Below, piece after piece: positions 1 to 10,827 of a stretch of 23,954 bases of DNA (within the stretch, counting starts at the first letter, position 1; each line of letters begins with the position of its first letter). The translations under genes and the position numbers were made by a program. Source of the stretch: Phoronis ovalis (taxonomy: Eukaryota > Phoronida > Phoronidae); contig JAOXYB010071278.1 in the NCBI GenBank assembly GCA_028565635.1, positions 1 to 23,954 on the forward strand, in the 5' to 3' direction. A model generated the notes under the pieces. That model was not told the origin of the DNA. It did not search any database and was given only the letters and a program-made list of their open reading frames with translations.

Positions 1-622
1 AGTCTCTCCAACTGACAGCATTCTTGGCTGGGGGTACACTCTCGGAGTTGTTTACAACTCACCGAATGTCTAGTTTTTTTTTACTTGACAATAAATGTCA
101 TTGTCTACTTTTTCATTAAGGCAAGTGACATTTAGCAGCAAAATATGTTATTGTTACCAGGTTCTCTGGCCGTTTTCTCTCATAGGGCTAGCTAGCATTG
201 TGCTAGCAAAATTTATCGTTTAGTTGACTTCACTTATAGAAGATTGATTTATGAAAACATGTTTACACACTATTTAGAGCAAAAAATAAATAAATATGCA
301 CTGTTGCCATTTGTTCTCGTAAAGCAACATGTTTATCAGAGGTAAAGTAATATGTGACTAATTACCCTATGCTAATTAAACTGACAGGCTGTAGAAATGA
401 TAGATGTGGTCAACTTGCAGGGAACCCAACTTTAAGAAAGACTTGTTAAAAAGTGGACTTAAAATTTCTATAGGAATAATTCTTGTGTTTCCATTTCTGA
501 AATATTCAGTTTTTGCTACAGAAATAAACAAGTGTGACTATAGAAGATACATACAAAATCAGCCACAACTGAATAAAATGTTTTGATCTTATCTGTTAAT
601 TACTGCTTTGTAAATTTTCCAG
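1..622 (+). other. Intron of the NCOA gene (3' part)
   Basis: This AT-rich stretch ends in a pyrimidine-rich acceptor (TTTTCCAG, AG at 621-622). The first codon of the next exon is in phase 0. I looked for an upstream exon near the left edge (1-70), but no reading frame there reaches a good GT donor in phase 0, so I call it all intron. A 60-codon open frame at 404-586 shows no family resemblance. Confidence 0.7.
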
Positions 623-3600
623 GAAGTAACAAGCCAGCATCCTGGTGAAACTTCAGAGCAACACCATCGGCAACTAGTTAAACAAGAAAGCGTTGACAGT
701 ACTCAGAACCTGCCAATGTTTACTGAAACAAATTCAAGTGACTCGTTCTTCAACGATTTACTCTCTCCTGTAGCAACATCTGGTAGGGAACTGGATTCCT
801 TTTTGGCTAACTTATGGGAAAAAGAAATACAGAAAGACGAAAATCGAGGAGGTGTTAAAAGAAAGCTGTCAACTGCTGATATGGTGGATAGCACAGAAAA
901 TGACATGGAACCATCAACTTCTAGTAATGGTTCCACTCAGAAAAGTATACTTTTGAAGGAGTTATTAACTAAGCGGAAACAAGGAGTACATCCTGGAGCT
1001 GCAGTCAGTTCTAATACCAATCCTAGTGTTACTCCTAGAATACCTAGTGTGTCCAATACTAATATTATAGACATTCAACTACCGAAAAATGGTAAAGAAA
1101 ATTTGCCACCAGATAAAAGCATGCAGCAAGCAAGTAGGACTGTTAACCCGCGTGATAATCCTAGCACAAATCCGAATACGCCCTTCCCTGGAAATACGAA
1201 TGGCAAACCTGGACAGATGCATCCGGGGGGTGATGGACAAAATATGATGGGTGCTCAAGGCGGGGGAGGAGAACTGCAACAGTTAGTAGATCAACCCATG
1301 GACATCGCATTAGGTGCTATAGGGGATAATAATAATCTTTCAACTCAGCAAGATTTTTCTATTAGGTCTGGAAATGGAACAGAAGATGTACAATTGTTTG
1401 CTCAATTAGAACAAGCATTAGGGTCATCTGACATGTCAGACATTGATAGACTGTTAGGTATTGATCAGAGTAGCCATCCTTCTGATCCTAGTGAGCAGAT
1501 GGCTATTGATGCTATTCAACGCCAGTTAATGGGTGAAGCAGACCATGCCTCTAAGCAGTTCCTTCCTCCAGATAGTACAGGAATATCGGGCACGACGACT
1601 GCTAGTAGTGACAATATGTCAATGGGTCGTATGAGGCAAATGAGTCAAAATGTCATGCCACCTCAGAATATGGAAATGAGGTTTAATCAACCAAGACCCA
1701 TGTATAGTCAACAACAAATGTCGGGACAAAGAATGCCACAAGGTTTGTGTACCCCATGTTTATTCATATCTACTAATTTTTTTGTGAGAAGATGCGCTTA
1801 ATTTATTCAAATTGACTGTCTAATTTGACTTCTGTTGTAATGAATTTGTTATTTACTTTGTGATTACCAAACTGATTGTAAAACATGTGCTTGTTGGAAA
1901 ATACATCAAAAGCTAGTGTATTATTACAGAAAGTGGCATGTTAGAAGTAGTTCCTTCAACTGGTGACTATGACAGAAGTCTTAACAGTTATTTCTATGAT
2001 TATACTGTTATTAATTATATTATGGCATACCTAGGTGAAGGTTTTTTTAAGCAGTCAACCACTTTGTTTTGTTTCATAACATATTAACTGGTTTGTTTAT
2101 TCCAGCTTTTCCTAACCTTATAATTTACAGGAGTATAATCTACATGTTATATTCAACTAAGTCCACAGTTTATACAGATATATTTCCTCTGTGAACTGCT
2201 GTGTAGTTTATGCTTGGAATTTGATACCGGAATCAGATGCTACTTTCTGAAAATTGAGTAGTTTATATAACACATGTGTGTCGACTGAAATTAAAAAGTA
2301 TCCTTAGGGTACAGGGTGTATCAGAATTTTGTTCTATTTATACATTCCATTAAAATCGGAGAGCCCTTTTAATTAAAAAAGTGTTATTATTGTAGCCATG
2401 ATGTCGTCAGGTGGTCAAATAAGGCCTGCTGCTTTCCAGGGTGCTGCTAATGTTAATCAGCAAGTACGGCAAAATCTTATTATGCAACATCAGCAGAGAA
2501 GGGCGCAGCAAATTCAACAGCAGCAGAAAAGACAATTAATGCAGCTGGCTGAACGTAAACGTTTGCAGATGTTGCAACAGCCACAACAGTTTCAACAACA
2601 AGCCTCTGGAGGATATATGCAACAGGTGAGAAAAGATGCTGTTAATGCTTTGGTTCTGAAATTATCACCTCCAACAATTTGAATTTTTCAAAAAACACTT
2701 GGTTCCAATGTAGAATCTTAACTGACAGTGTGCTCCACGTAATTTATATTACAACTGATTTTGGCATATTAAAGTTTAAACCGCAAACCATAACAGTGAC
2801 CTTTTCATTTGACTGTAGGCAAAAATATGTCAGTGTTAGGACTATGTGTTTATGTTTTACTCTTCCAGCAGACCAGTATGGACATGGATACGGGTCCTCT
2901 TCAAGGAAGCGGTACATTTGCTGAAAGTTTTGCTGACTTAATGAACAGTGGTGTAGTACCAAATGTGTCACTAGGGGTTAGTTTCTTTACTCAGTTGTTC
3001 TTTACATTTGCTGTACAGTAAGGAAACATGACAATAAAATGTGTTTAAGGTAGTTCCATGTAATTATTACTTGGATGTCACCATGTATTAGAAAATCTCA
3101 ATGTTGATAAAGAACATGAAACTATAAAGCTTATCATAATTAAAGATAGATGTCTGTTGTCCAAGACACAAAATGTACAATTTATTTATAGCGTGCACAA
3201 CAGAATGTATTCAACCAAGCGCCTGCAATTGGCAACGTACCTAATACATCCCAGGGGCCATTTGGTCAGCAAGGTCAACTGTGGGGTCAATCACGACCTA
3301 ATCAAAGCATGATGCAAACAGGGCCTACACCAGGACAGGTTAGTACTCAAATAAATACAGGTGTACTTTACCAGTAACACCAATAAAAATTTCATGTTTT
3401 TCAATGTGGTTAATTAAATATAAGTTGATTACACATAGACGCTTGGGTTTTCTACTTGGATAAACACGGCGTTATTCACTTTGTGATATGTTAACGAAAG
3501 CTGGCCGCTGTACATTTTAAAACTGACATAAATTCTGTGTTAATATTGACTATTGTTTACAGACATCACAATTTGGCGGAATCCCCCGACAACGACCTAT

Positions 3601-6600
3601 GATGAATACCCAAGGTAATGCCCAATTTCAGGGATCAGATCCCAACTTTGGGGGACAGCAGAGTGCTCAACTCAACATGTTTACAAAACAGCAGCAACAG
3701 CAACAAATAAGGCAACAACTACTTCAGAGGCAAATGGGAATGCAAGGTGCGTTTAACTGTTTCCTGTCTTTGCTAAATTAGCAAAATTTCCAAAGTCTTA
3801 TTGATTTATTTATTGTTAAGAATTGATGTATTTAACATTTTGTGCAGCTGTTGCTGTGCTGGTGAATTGAAGAAAAGGGGAAAAATATTGTGTGAATATT
3901 AATAAGAAATTGTTGTTTTACTGCATCTTTATTTTGAAAAAATATTTTTAAAATATTCTTTGTCCCAACCTTATTTTCGAATGATTGTTGTAAAAATCTG
4001 CCGTAAATAATAGAGGCAAATTTAACCCTAATTATTCTTTTGTGCTTACATCAGGTCGCGGAAGTCCCAGAGGTCCACAAAGTCCTTATGGTGGAGGTGC
4101 TCCACATGATAGCATGTTGATGTCTCCTAACCAGCAGACTGGCCCTCGCCTATCCCCTGGTGGCCAAATAGCTCCCTCATATAGTACAGTGACACCCATG
4201 CCATCCTCGGGTGTACCACTGAGCACAATGACTCAGAATTATCCAATAACATCATCTTCGCCAATTTTCTCAACAAGCATAGCTGGTAGCTTTGACCAGG
4301 ATGTGAGCATGTTTGGAATAGGTGGTCAGGAAAGGTGGGTAATGGAGCTGGATTTATTATGGCACAGTAATGGGAATTTTGTTTTCTAGTATATTCAATT
4401 TGTCCGGTTTTTGATGTTAGACTGATATTACTGGGAAGCTGCTGTGCATATTGTGTATGGTAGCTCAAAACTATTCTGTTGTGATTTTCATATACTTTGT
4501 ACAGTGTAAATCTAGTTCTGAATACTTTTCAACCTAGCACAATAATACCCATCATATCTGCTCAAATATGTCTAATTAATATGTTTGAATGTCTGTGGTG
4601 TAATAGACCAAAAGACAAATGTTAAAATGGTAACAAAAGCTACATGTTGACCAGTCTGAATAAATCCATCTGTTATTGTTCCATTCTTCCGTGAGTATAT
4701 TCTCATGCAATCGTTTTCTTGTATCGTTTATTATCTTGAACAACAAAAGAGTCATAATCGCTAGCATTCCTTGTTGTATATATTTATTTTTTTGAAATTT
4801 TGCTCAGCAATAGTAGTTAGTGTCGATATGTTGCCTTAACATCCCCTTGCACCTTTCCAGTATGTCTGTACCTATGTCAACTAGTCCAAGTATGACGGGT
4901 TCTACCTCTCAGTATGTCAAGAATGAACTTAGAGAATTAGTCAGTTCCAGAACTCAGCAACCTGCCTCAGCATTGGGGACCTTGGCAATACTGGATTCGG
5001 AAATACCAGATGATTTGTTAGATCAAAGTAAGTGTTAACCTTGAGATGCATGCAAGTGGTCATATGATCAGTATAAGTAATACTCCTCAATTATTTAATG
5101 CAATAACACTGCTGAAACGTAAATGATGCATCACATATACAGTACAGTTCTAAAACAACTATTTTAACTGCCAGGATAATTTCTTTGTAGAAAAGTATCA
5201 CATACCGACATTAGAATAGTCCAGATTTTTTTTAAATCATGAGTATCATTAGGTGTCAACAGGTATTTAGTGTGCATGTGCTATATATTTTTCCTGGCCT
5301 TACACTGTAATACAGTCATATGCAGATAACAGCACAATCTTGGTACAATTTCAATATAGTGGAAAGCATATACAAGCAGACTTAAAATCAAATCACGTAA
5401 AGGGTGACAGGTATAAGAATTACAATGGCTACATGTGACCTAGCCTAAATTATAACTACTTTGGGGTCTCACTCCCCTACCAAATCAGCAAGATATTACC
5501 AGCGTTTACTAGGGCTTTAGATAGGACAGAGTAGATAAAATAAAACAGAATGAGTGGTTTGGTTAGAAAAATCAAGAATGTACACATACATTGTTCTGTA
5601 GTTTATATGAAACCATAGTGCTTTATTTTCAAAAACACATGGAATATACACTTATTAATAAACTACTTTCAGTTGCTGAGCTTACTAAGGAGCAAGAGCT
5701 GCAACAATATCAGCAACATCAACAACAGCAGCCTTTGTCCGCATCAATGTCTCAGCAGCATCAACCACAGCCTGTACAGAATATGCAGATGTCAATGTCC
5801 ATGCGTACGTCAATGTCATCGAGTGTCAGCTCTAGTATGACAACGTCTTCAAGACCTCAGGAGGTCATATCCAAGTCACGAGAGGAAGCACGCTTGCGGT
5901 TTCAACAGTTGCATTCCCTAGCACACACTGGTAAGTAGTGCAAGATAAAATTGTTCCTGGGTTGAACTTATAGCATTATATAATATTGGAAGCCATCTGC
6001 AAGAGGGAGAAAGACTTGTTTTTAGTAGCAGAATTGTACTCTACTTTAAGATTGGTTCCTATTCTGATTCATTTTATTTGTTATTAAATTCAACTCTTGT
6101 ACTATTTAAGTATAATTCTGTTCACATGTTTTAGATGAAGACCCTGAGCAGGCAGCTGGCACTTTATTTAGATCCCAGCTGACAGTCGGCCAAGACGGTC
6201 GCCAGCCTACAAATAAAAAGCCTACTGGGCGAGTACCACCTAAAATAGAAATTCCTGCATCTGTAAATATAGTGCAAGTTGAACCTAGAGTGAGTATTTT
6301 TGGAAAAAATCGAGAATCATAAAACAAGTAAATAGAAATATTACCTAGATCTCCAATAAATATCATATACATTGCACTGTAGAACTGTATTTAACCTTTG
6401 GATGACATGGGGTCCTCGACATATTATTCTCGGATGAATTGATGGAAATCTCTCTTCTACCATTACCTGTGTGGGAAGGGAGAAAGCGCTTCTAAGAAAG
6501 AAGTCCCTAATAAATTTGCATACCTTGTTATGGTCAGTGATGTTTTCAAAAAATTGCTTTCCTCCCCCTCTACACGACCAAAGGAAGAACAGACCGTGAG

Positions 6601-6745
6601 GGACTGAAAGATTTCTGTATTTATTACTTAATATTTACATACTGTAACTATACCATGTATCCTTTTGTCTTTGCAGACACCAATAGACGATATCAAACCG
6701 GCTGACCAAAAGAATAGCTTACTTCAACAGCTTTTGTCTGAATAG
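623..6745 (+). CDS. NCOA: p160/SRC-family nuclear receptor coactivator (NCOA1/2/3 ortholog), C-terminal exons, 5' partial
   Basis: Ten exons can be joined in frame: 623-1742, 2396-2625, 2869-2976, 3192-3338, 3563-3746, 4055-4334, 4861-5027, 5673-5930, 6135-6289 and 6677-6745 (TAG stop). Together they give 2718 nt, or 905 codons plus stop. Every junction has GT..AG ends and matching phase. The bHLH-PAS half must lie upstream of the window. Visible parts in order: an FFNDLL motif (about 746-763); a canonical LXXLL box LLKELL (LXXLL at 953-967); an amphipathic segment ending DIDRLLGI (about 1386-1467) that matches the CBP/p300-binding AD1 of p160 coactivators, where vertebrates have EEIDRALGI; Gln/Met-rich linkers with CAG/CAA-coded Gln runs; and a C-terminus ending SLLQQLLSE, like SRC-1a. 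The family bridges ligand-bound nuclear receptors to CBP/p300 and CARM1 in the nucleus. Family assignment is firm; NCOA1, 2 or 3 is not resolvable, and one pre-duplication gene is expected in invertebrates. Confidence 0.93.
1743..2395 (+). other. NCOA intron, no other content seen
   Basis: The donor GTTTGT follows the split codon G|CC. The acceptor is TATTGTAG, AG at 2394-2395. Reading through the donor meets a stop at about 1799, so the long open frame crossing the donor overstates the exon. I see nothing else in it. Confidence 0.8.
2869..2976 (+). other. NCOA exon with tandem NAGNAG splice acceptor
   Basis: The acceptor reads TTCCAGCAG, giving two AGs three bases apart (2867-2868 and 2870-2871). 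Using the first adds one Gln codon; using the second starts the exon at 2872 with ACC. Both keep the frame. The exon encodes an acidic/hydrophobic stretch including FAESFADLMNSG and ends CTA GGG before donor GTTAGT. Confidence 0.75.
3747..4054 (+). other. NCOA intron, no other content seen
   Basis: AT-rich, with donor GTGCGT and acceptor CATCAG. It is phase 1 and completes a Gly codon. Nothing else is recognisable. Confidence 0.75.
4335..4860 (+). other. NCOA intron, no other content seen
   Basis: The donor is GTGGGT at 4335 and the acceptor CCTTTCCAG ends at 4860. It is phase 2 and joins AG|T into Ser. The competing downstream GT (GGTGG|GTAATG) breaks the frame with the next exon. Confidence 0.75.
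5028..5672 (+). other. NCOA intron, no other content seen
   Basis: The donor is a consensus GTAAGT and the acceptor CTTTCAG ends at 5672; it is phase 1. The following exon opens with a charged then Gln-rich stretch (LTKEQELQQYQQ). No repeat or second gene is visible inside. Confidence 0.75.
5691..5785 (+). repeat. CAG/CAA-rich tract encoding a Gln-rich segment of NCOA
   Basis: Mixed CAA/CAG codons give runs such as QQYQQHQQQQ. Similar tracts lie at about 2454-2625 and 3690-3735, the latter with six Gln in a row. The codons alternate, so this is not a pure triplet array. Gln-rich C-terminal halves are usual in p160 coactivators. Confidence 0.8.
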
Positions 6746-9070
6746 TATTAGGCATGAAAGTAGAGTCATTTAAAAGACTATTTTAGAGGATCTGCCACCT
6801 TAAGGCATTTTAATTTACTTTTAGTTTTAAGAATTGTATTTTGGTTGGTATATGGAAATTGTATACTAGACAATTTGTATAAATTTAAAATAAGGAGTAA
6901 AGTGGTAGTTAAACTTAATACCACCATGTTTGAGAGCTCATAAAGTAAGTACTGAAATGTTTTGTCAGCATGTTGTATACATTTATGACTTTGAAGTGTT
7001 TTAGATAATGCCAGAAATCATCAGGGATGTGCTGTCAAAATGGTATAAATTGTTATAAAAATTGATTGCCAAAGATAACAGTACACCCTTTCTATAGACA
7101 TTTTAACATGTGATATTGTAGAATTGTTACAGTATCAAGCCAGGCTCACATTTATTTAAAATCAATAAGAGTAAGCATATGTTTTGAGGAAAGTATGTTA
7201 AAAATCACTGTGAATCAGTTATATATATTATACCAATACATGAAAAGAAATACTACTGACAGCGAAAGGAGAGACTGTTTGAATGGTCAGTGATCATTAA
7301 ATATGTACAAAAACTGCATGTTCATCTTTGCATTTGTATTCCTGTCTTGGTTTACAAGCAAAAAATCAAATAGTGTGACACAGTACAAGTACTGTTCTTA
7401 TGTGGATTTTGTTATTAGTCCAGGATGTTTTTGTCAATATTTATGTGTCTTACCTAACTTTCTGCCTATTCAAAGATTGTGTGCTAAACTTGGGGCAGTG
7501 TTGTTAAAATGTATTTGAAATGTCAAGTTTACATTTTTACCATTCTATACGAAGTTGTGAGAGCTGTTCAGTTTCATGTTACTGCTGTCAAGTGTTTATC
7601 AAACTTTCTGTGACAAGGAGGTAGACTTTCATTGTATTTTCTAGAAACAAGCAGTGAAGACTTGTTCATTTATGAAAAGGTCATACCTCCAAATGGCATA
7701 ACTAATGGCGCTGTAAGAAAAATGCTGTTTATATATACACGTGTTTGAATATATCTATATATTTTTTGTAATAGTTATGTGTAAATAATTTTACTGTTTA
7801 TGATTGTAATATAATTGGTGTACTGCTGTGCTTAAGTCATTTTTTAATTGTAAATTCTTTCTTAATCAGACAAAAAACATTGCACGTATTGTATTGGTAG
7901 AAGTTAAGGTAATAATTGATTTGTAAAAAACAGTGTATTACATTTTCGAAATCCTTTCCCATTCTAAGATAATTTTGTTACGAATGAAAGTGCTACAATT
8001 AATAGCTCTAATTACAGCAATAATAATTTGAAAGTAATGATGGCAAAGAAATGCAGTCATCTCTGGTGTTTAGTGACGGATAATCTTAAAGTTTGGTTGT
8101 CCTGCAAGTAGCAGATCTGTCACGTCAATATGTATCTAAATGTCTGTCATGTTTTTGATGTTCAAATTATGTTACAATGAAGAAATAGTTTCTTATAACA
8201 TCTTTCTCAAAGTGTGTTTGTATATAGAAGGGATACACTATATTTGTGCAATGTTTTCTCAGAAAATGGGCCGGTTCATGTACCTCTTATCAAGATCAAC
8301 AAAGTGAAATGTTCAGTATACCATTTGAATATGAGGACACATCTAGGGAGATTAATTTTTTATTACAACTACATAATTCACCATATTGCTGGTTTTTGTA
8401 AAGTAATTAAATTCAGTAATTCCAGTCGAAATTAAATGTTATCAAAGTGTGGAGATATGGTTTTGTTTATATCAGTGATGCAAGCTAAAAAGTTAGGAAA
8501 ATATGGTGGTGTTGTTTTAAACAAATTTTAATCTGAAGAACACTCGAGAGTTGCTGTTTAGACCGTTTACCCAGTTGCCAAACAGACGTTTCCATATAAA
8601 TTCTCATCGAGGTAACAGGTCATTTGATGTAGTCTGCCATGAGAGCATTTGTATAGGTTTCAAGATTCCATTTGCGATCTGATACTTTTAACCATAAAGT
8701 TTCACACATGCTATTCTAATACTTACTGTATATAACATTTATCAGTATTTATGTCCGAGCAACAAACTACAGATCACATTCTTGCAATATTAAGCATTTC
8801 TATGTTCCTCAATGTTATGGAATGTTTTGCATGTGAATACTGGCCTACAAATTAGGGGACTTTGTTAATTGGTAAAATATTAGCTGTTTGGACAGCTTCT
8901 CAGTTTACCATCGAATCTATTTACGTGTTTGCATGGAAATTTTGATTCTGTGAAAATATTTCTATGAACAGTCAAGAAAAAAGCTGCATCTTTAATTGTG
9001 TTAAATACAGTGATTAATAAAATTTGTATATATGGTATATTTGCAATAAATGTATTGCACACAACATTGT
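6746..9070 (+). other. Putative long 3'UTR of NCOA
   Basis: About 2.3 kb of AT-rich non-coding DNA runs from the TAG stop to two polyadenylation hexamers AATAAA (9016-9021 and 9045-9050). The second is followed by a GT-rich stretch (TTGTGTTTC at about 9066) that fits a downstream element. Four TGTANATA Pumilio-type octamers lie in it, at 7780-7787, 8219-8226, 8727-8734 and 9025-9032. Short open frames at 7303-7518 and 8214-8435 have no recognisable protein character. The 3' end is inferred, not shown by transcript data. Confidence 0.6.
9016..9050 (+). terminator. Candidate polyadenylation signals of NCOA (two AATAAA)
   Basis: AATAAA occurs at 9016-9021 and 9045-9050, followed by T/G-rich sequence. 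These are the best hexamers before the convergent YAE1 gene. Confidence 0.5.
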
Positions 9071-10114
9071 GTTTCTTATGTAGACCCTGGGTCTAAACCT
9101 CTCATCAGTCAAGCTAACAGACTACGAGGCAGAGTGGCAGCTGCTTTATCACAAATAAGGTAGCGAACTCATTTGCCCTTAATTTTAGGCAATTAAACGA
9201 AAAAATATACAAAACAAGTATATCTGTTTTGAAAGTACACAATTCAAGCTTTCCAAATCAATTGACACCTCGTACTACATACTTAGCTGAAACTTTACAG
9301 AAATAAGCTTTACATGTATAGTTAACTGCTATAAAGCTCTGTCTCATATTTTTACCATTTTACTTGGTTTAAAATGTATGTTTTTTTCAAAGCATCAGAA
9401 AAAAATCAACATATTCAGGTGACAAAACTTTGAAATTTCATATTTTTGCACCAAGAATTTTTTTTGAAATCTCAAACTGTTTTGTAGCTATATATGTAAA
9501 CATCATTTGTGCATAGTTTCAACTTAAATCTCCCTTGGTCCCTTTGGGTGTTTTTAAATCTTATTCAGTTACAACTTGTCAAATTTTCTTTTTTGGTTTA
9601 CACCATTACCTTTTACCTAGTATCAAATATTTATGTAGTATCAAATGTACACCCAAAGGTATTCTGCACATATACCAAAATAGCATATATTAATTAAAGC
9701 AAGTACTGACACTTTTTAGGGACTTGCATGATTTTTTCTGCTCATATGTGTAACATTACACAATCAGAGATTATGATATTTTACACTAAATGATATTACA
9801 ATAATAATATGCAGAAAACAGTCTGGACTACAGACTAAGTTTGAACTATGTAGCTTTAGTGGTTATTGATTTATATTCTTTTGAATTTTACATTTTGACA
9901 GCTTAACATTTTAACCCAAAATAGCAACCATACAGTTCACATAATCTACTCAAAGAAAGATGTATACATTACAGATTTAGAATGTGAGGTGTATACTTTC
10001 AAAATGTGTATACTTTCGTTCATCTCTTTTTCCATTTAATCACCTAAGTTTTAACTTAAAATATAAAGTTATAATAACTTGTGCAGAACAGTATTTGCTA
10101 CCTTAAGTGGAAAT
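9071..10114. other. Intergenic region between the convergent NCOA and YAE1 3' ends
   Basis: AT-rich with no credible gene. Part of it (9468-9527) matches one arm of the palindromic repeat at 20.6-20.9 kb. A minus-strand ATTAAA (TTTAAT on plus, 10035-10040) lies about 75 bases beyond the YAE1 stop and could be its poly(A) signal. Confidence 0.5.
9468..9527. repeat. Diverged copy of a palindromic repeat arm
   Basis: By eye about three-quarters of the bases match 20823-20883, including shared blocks TTTTGTAG, TATATA, TGTGCA and AGTT in the same order and spacing. A weaker inverted partner may lie at about 9311-9354, which would make this a second foldback copy. Similarity was judged by hand. 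Confidence 0.45.
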
Positions 10115-10705
10115 TTAGATTAATGCTACAGGAAACCCAGCTTCCTTAAGAAGTGAACTACATTCCACTTTGAAAGTTTTGACATGTTTAGATGTACTAT
10201 CTGATTTACCAATTACTATTTGTGTCTGTTTTTGAAGAGCTTTCTCTTTGTCATCACAGCTCATCTTACAATGACTTGTGCTCGTCTTGGTACTACTGTC
10301 AGTGTCTACACAAGAACATGTCATCATTACATTAGGCATGTCATCAACTTTGGAGTAATACTTGCTGGAAACTTCGAAGTCTCTGATTTCTGATATCAGT
10401 TTTTCTGCCCTCTTTATCCAATCTTCAGCGCAGGTTATACTATATTTTGAACTCCACTCGGCCTTAATATTCAATACTACTGCTGATAAAACTCCCCTGA
10501 TTTTAGCTACCTCGTATGTTCTCATCGATTCCATTTGATACGCTTTATTAAAACCCCGTTGGAGAGCCTCATCTTGTCCTCGACTTAAACCTTCTTTATA
10601 TCCATCAGTTAATCGATTACTTTTCATTCTGGACCAGAAATTATTTTCACCTACCTGGTGATCATCTTCCTCATCCCAAACGTCTGAAAAAGTCCCTTCA
10701 GCCAT
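10115..10705 (-). CDS. YAE1: YAE1 homolog (Yae1 domain protein, Fe-S adaptor)
   Basis: A single-exon frame of 196 aa. The start chosen is the ATG at 10705-10703. The frame continues upstream as a TTG-initiated extension at 10714, but it has no ATG before an in-frame TGA. Residues 33-56 carry the deca-GX3 pattern of Yae1/LTO1 proteins: DGYKEG, SRG and LQRG, with small residues every four positions (G35, G39, G43, A47, G51), after an acidic N-terminus (VWDEEDD). In yeast and human, YAE1 with LTO1 recruits ABCE1/Rli1 to the cytosolic iron-sulfur targeting complex; that role is from family knowledge. The C-terminal half, rich in Ser, Thr, Lys and Cys, is poorly conserved. The GTF2H5 stop lies 122 bp upstream on the same strand. 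Confidence 0.88.
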   Translation of the reverse strand: MAEGTFSDVWDEEDDHQVGENNFWSRMKSNRLTDGYKEGLSRGQDEALQRGFNKAYQMESMRTYEVAKIRGVLSAVVLNIKAEWSSKYSITCAEDWIKRAEKLISEIRDFEVSSKYYSKVDDMPNVMMTCSCVDTDSSTKTSTSHCKMSCDDKEKALQKQTQIVIGKSDSTSKHVKTFKVECSSLLKEAGFPVALI

Positions 10706-10827
10706 TTCAGACAAAAGTTGGAGTTAATTACATTTGCAATGCTATCTACGTACAATCAACCTTGTTTTGTGTTATACATAAAGTCTAATAGTTCAGTTTG
10801 CTTTTTTCCAATCACAAATAACTAAAA
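10706..10827 (-). other. Very short spacer between GTF2H5 stop and YAE1 start
   Basis: 122 bp separate two same-strand genes. On the minus strand it contains neither AATAAA nor ATTAAA. There is no obvious TATA box. AG dinucleotides that could act as splice acceptors exist, but none has a strong pyrimidine tract. Confidence 0.6.

Noticed and set aside
404-586. 60-codon plus-strand frame in the first intron
   Set aside because: Low-complexity intronic composition, no family resemblance, and no splice connection to the NCOA exon at 623.
1743-1801. Extension of the large NCOA exon to the stop at 1799-1801
   Set aside because: The composition changes abruptly after the donor at 1743. The next exon at 2396 completes the split codon in frame, so this tail is intron read-through, though a retained-intron isoform cannot be excluded.
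7303-8435. Two 70-odd-codon frames in the NCOA 3'UTR (7303-7518, 8214-8435)
   Set aside because: No recognisable motifs, AT-biased composition, and they lie within the likely 3'UTR.
9060-9170. Possible tRNA-like segment near 9080-9160
   Set aside because: There is no B-box (GGTTCRANNCC) and no cloverleaf arms could be paired; I found no tRNA or rRNA gene in the window.
10706-10714. Longer YAE1 start at 10714
   Set aside because: The codon there is TTG. The first ATG in frame is at 10705-10703, and the frame upstream closes with TGA.
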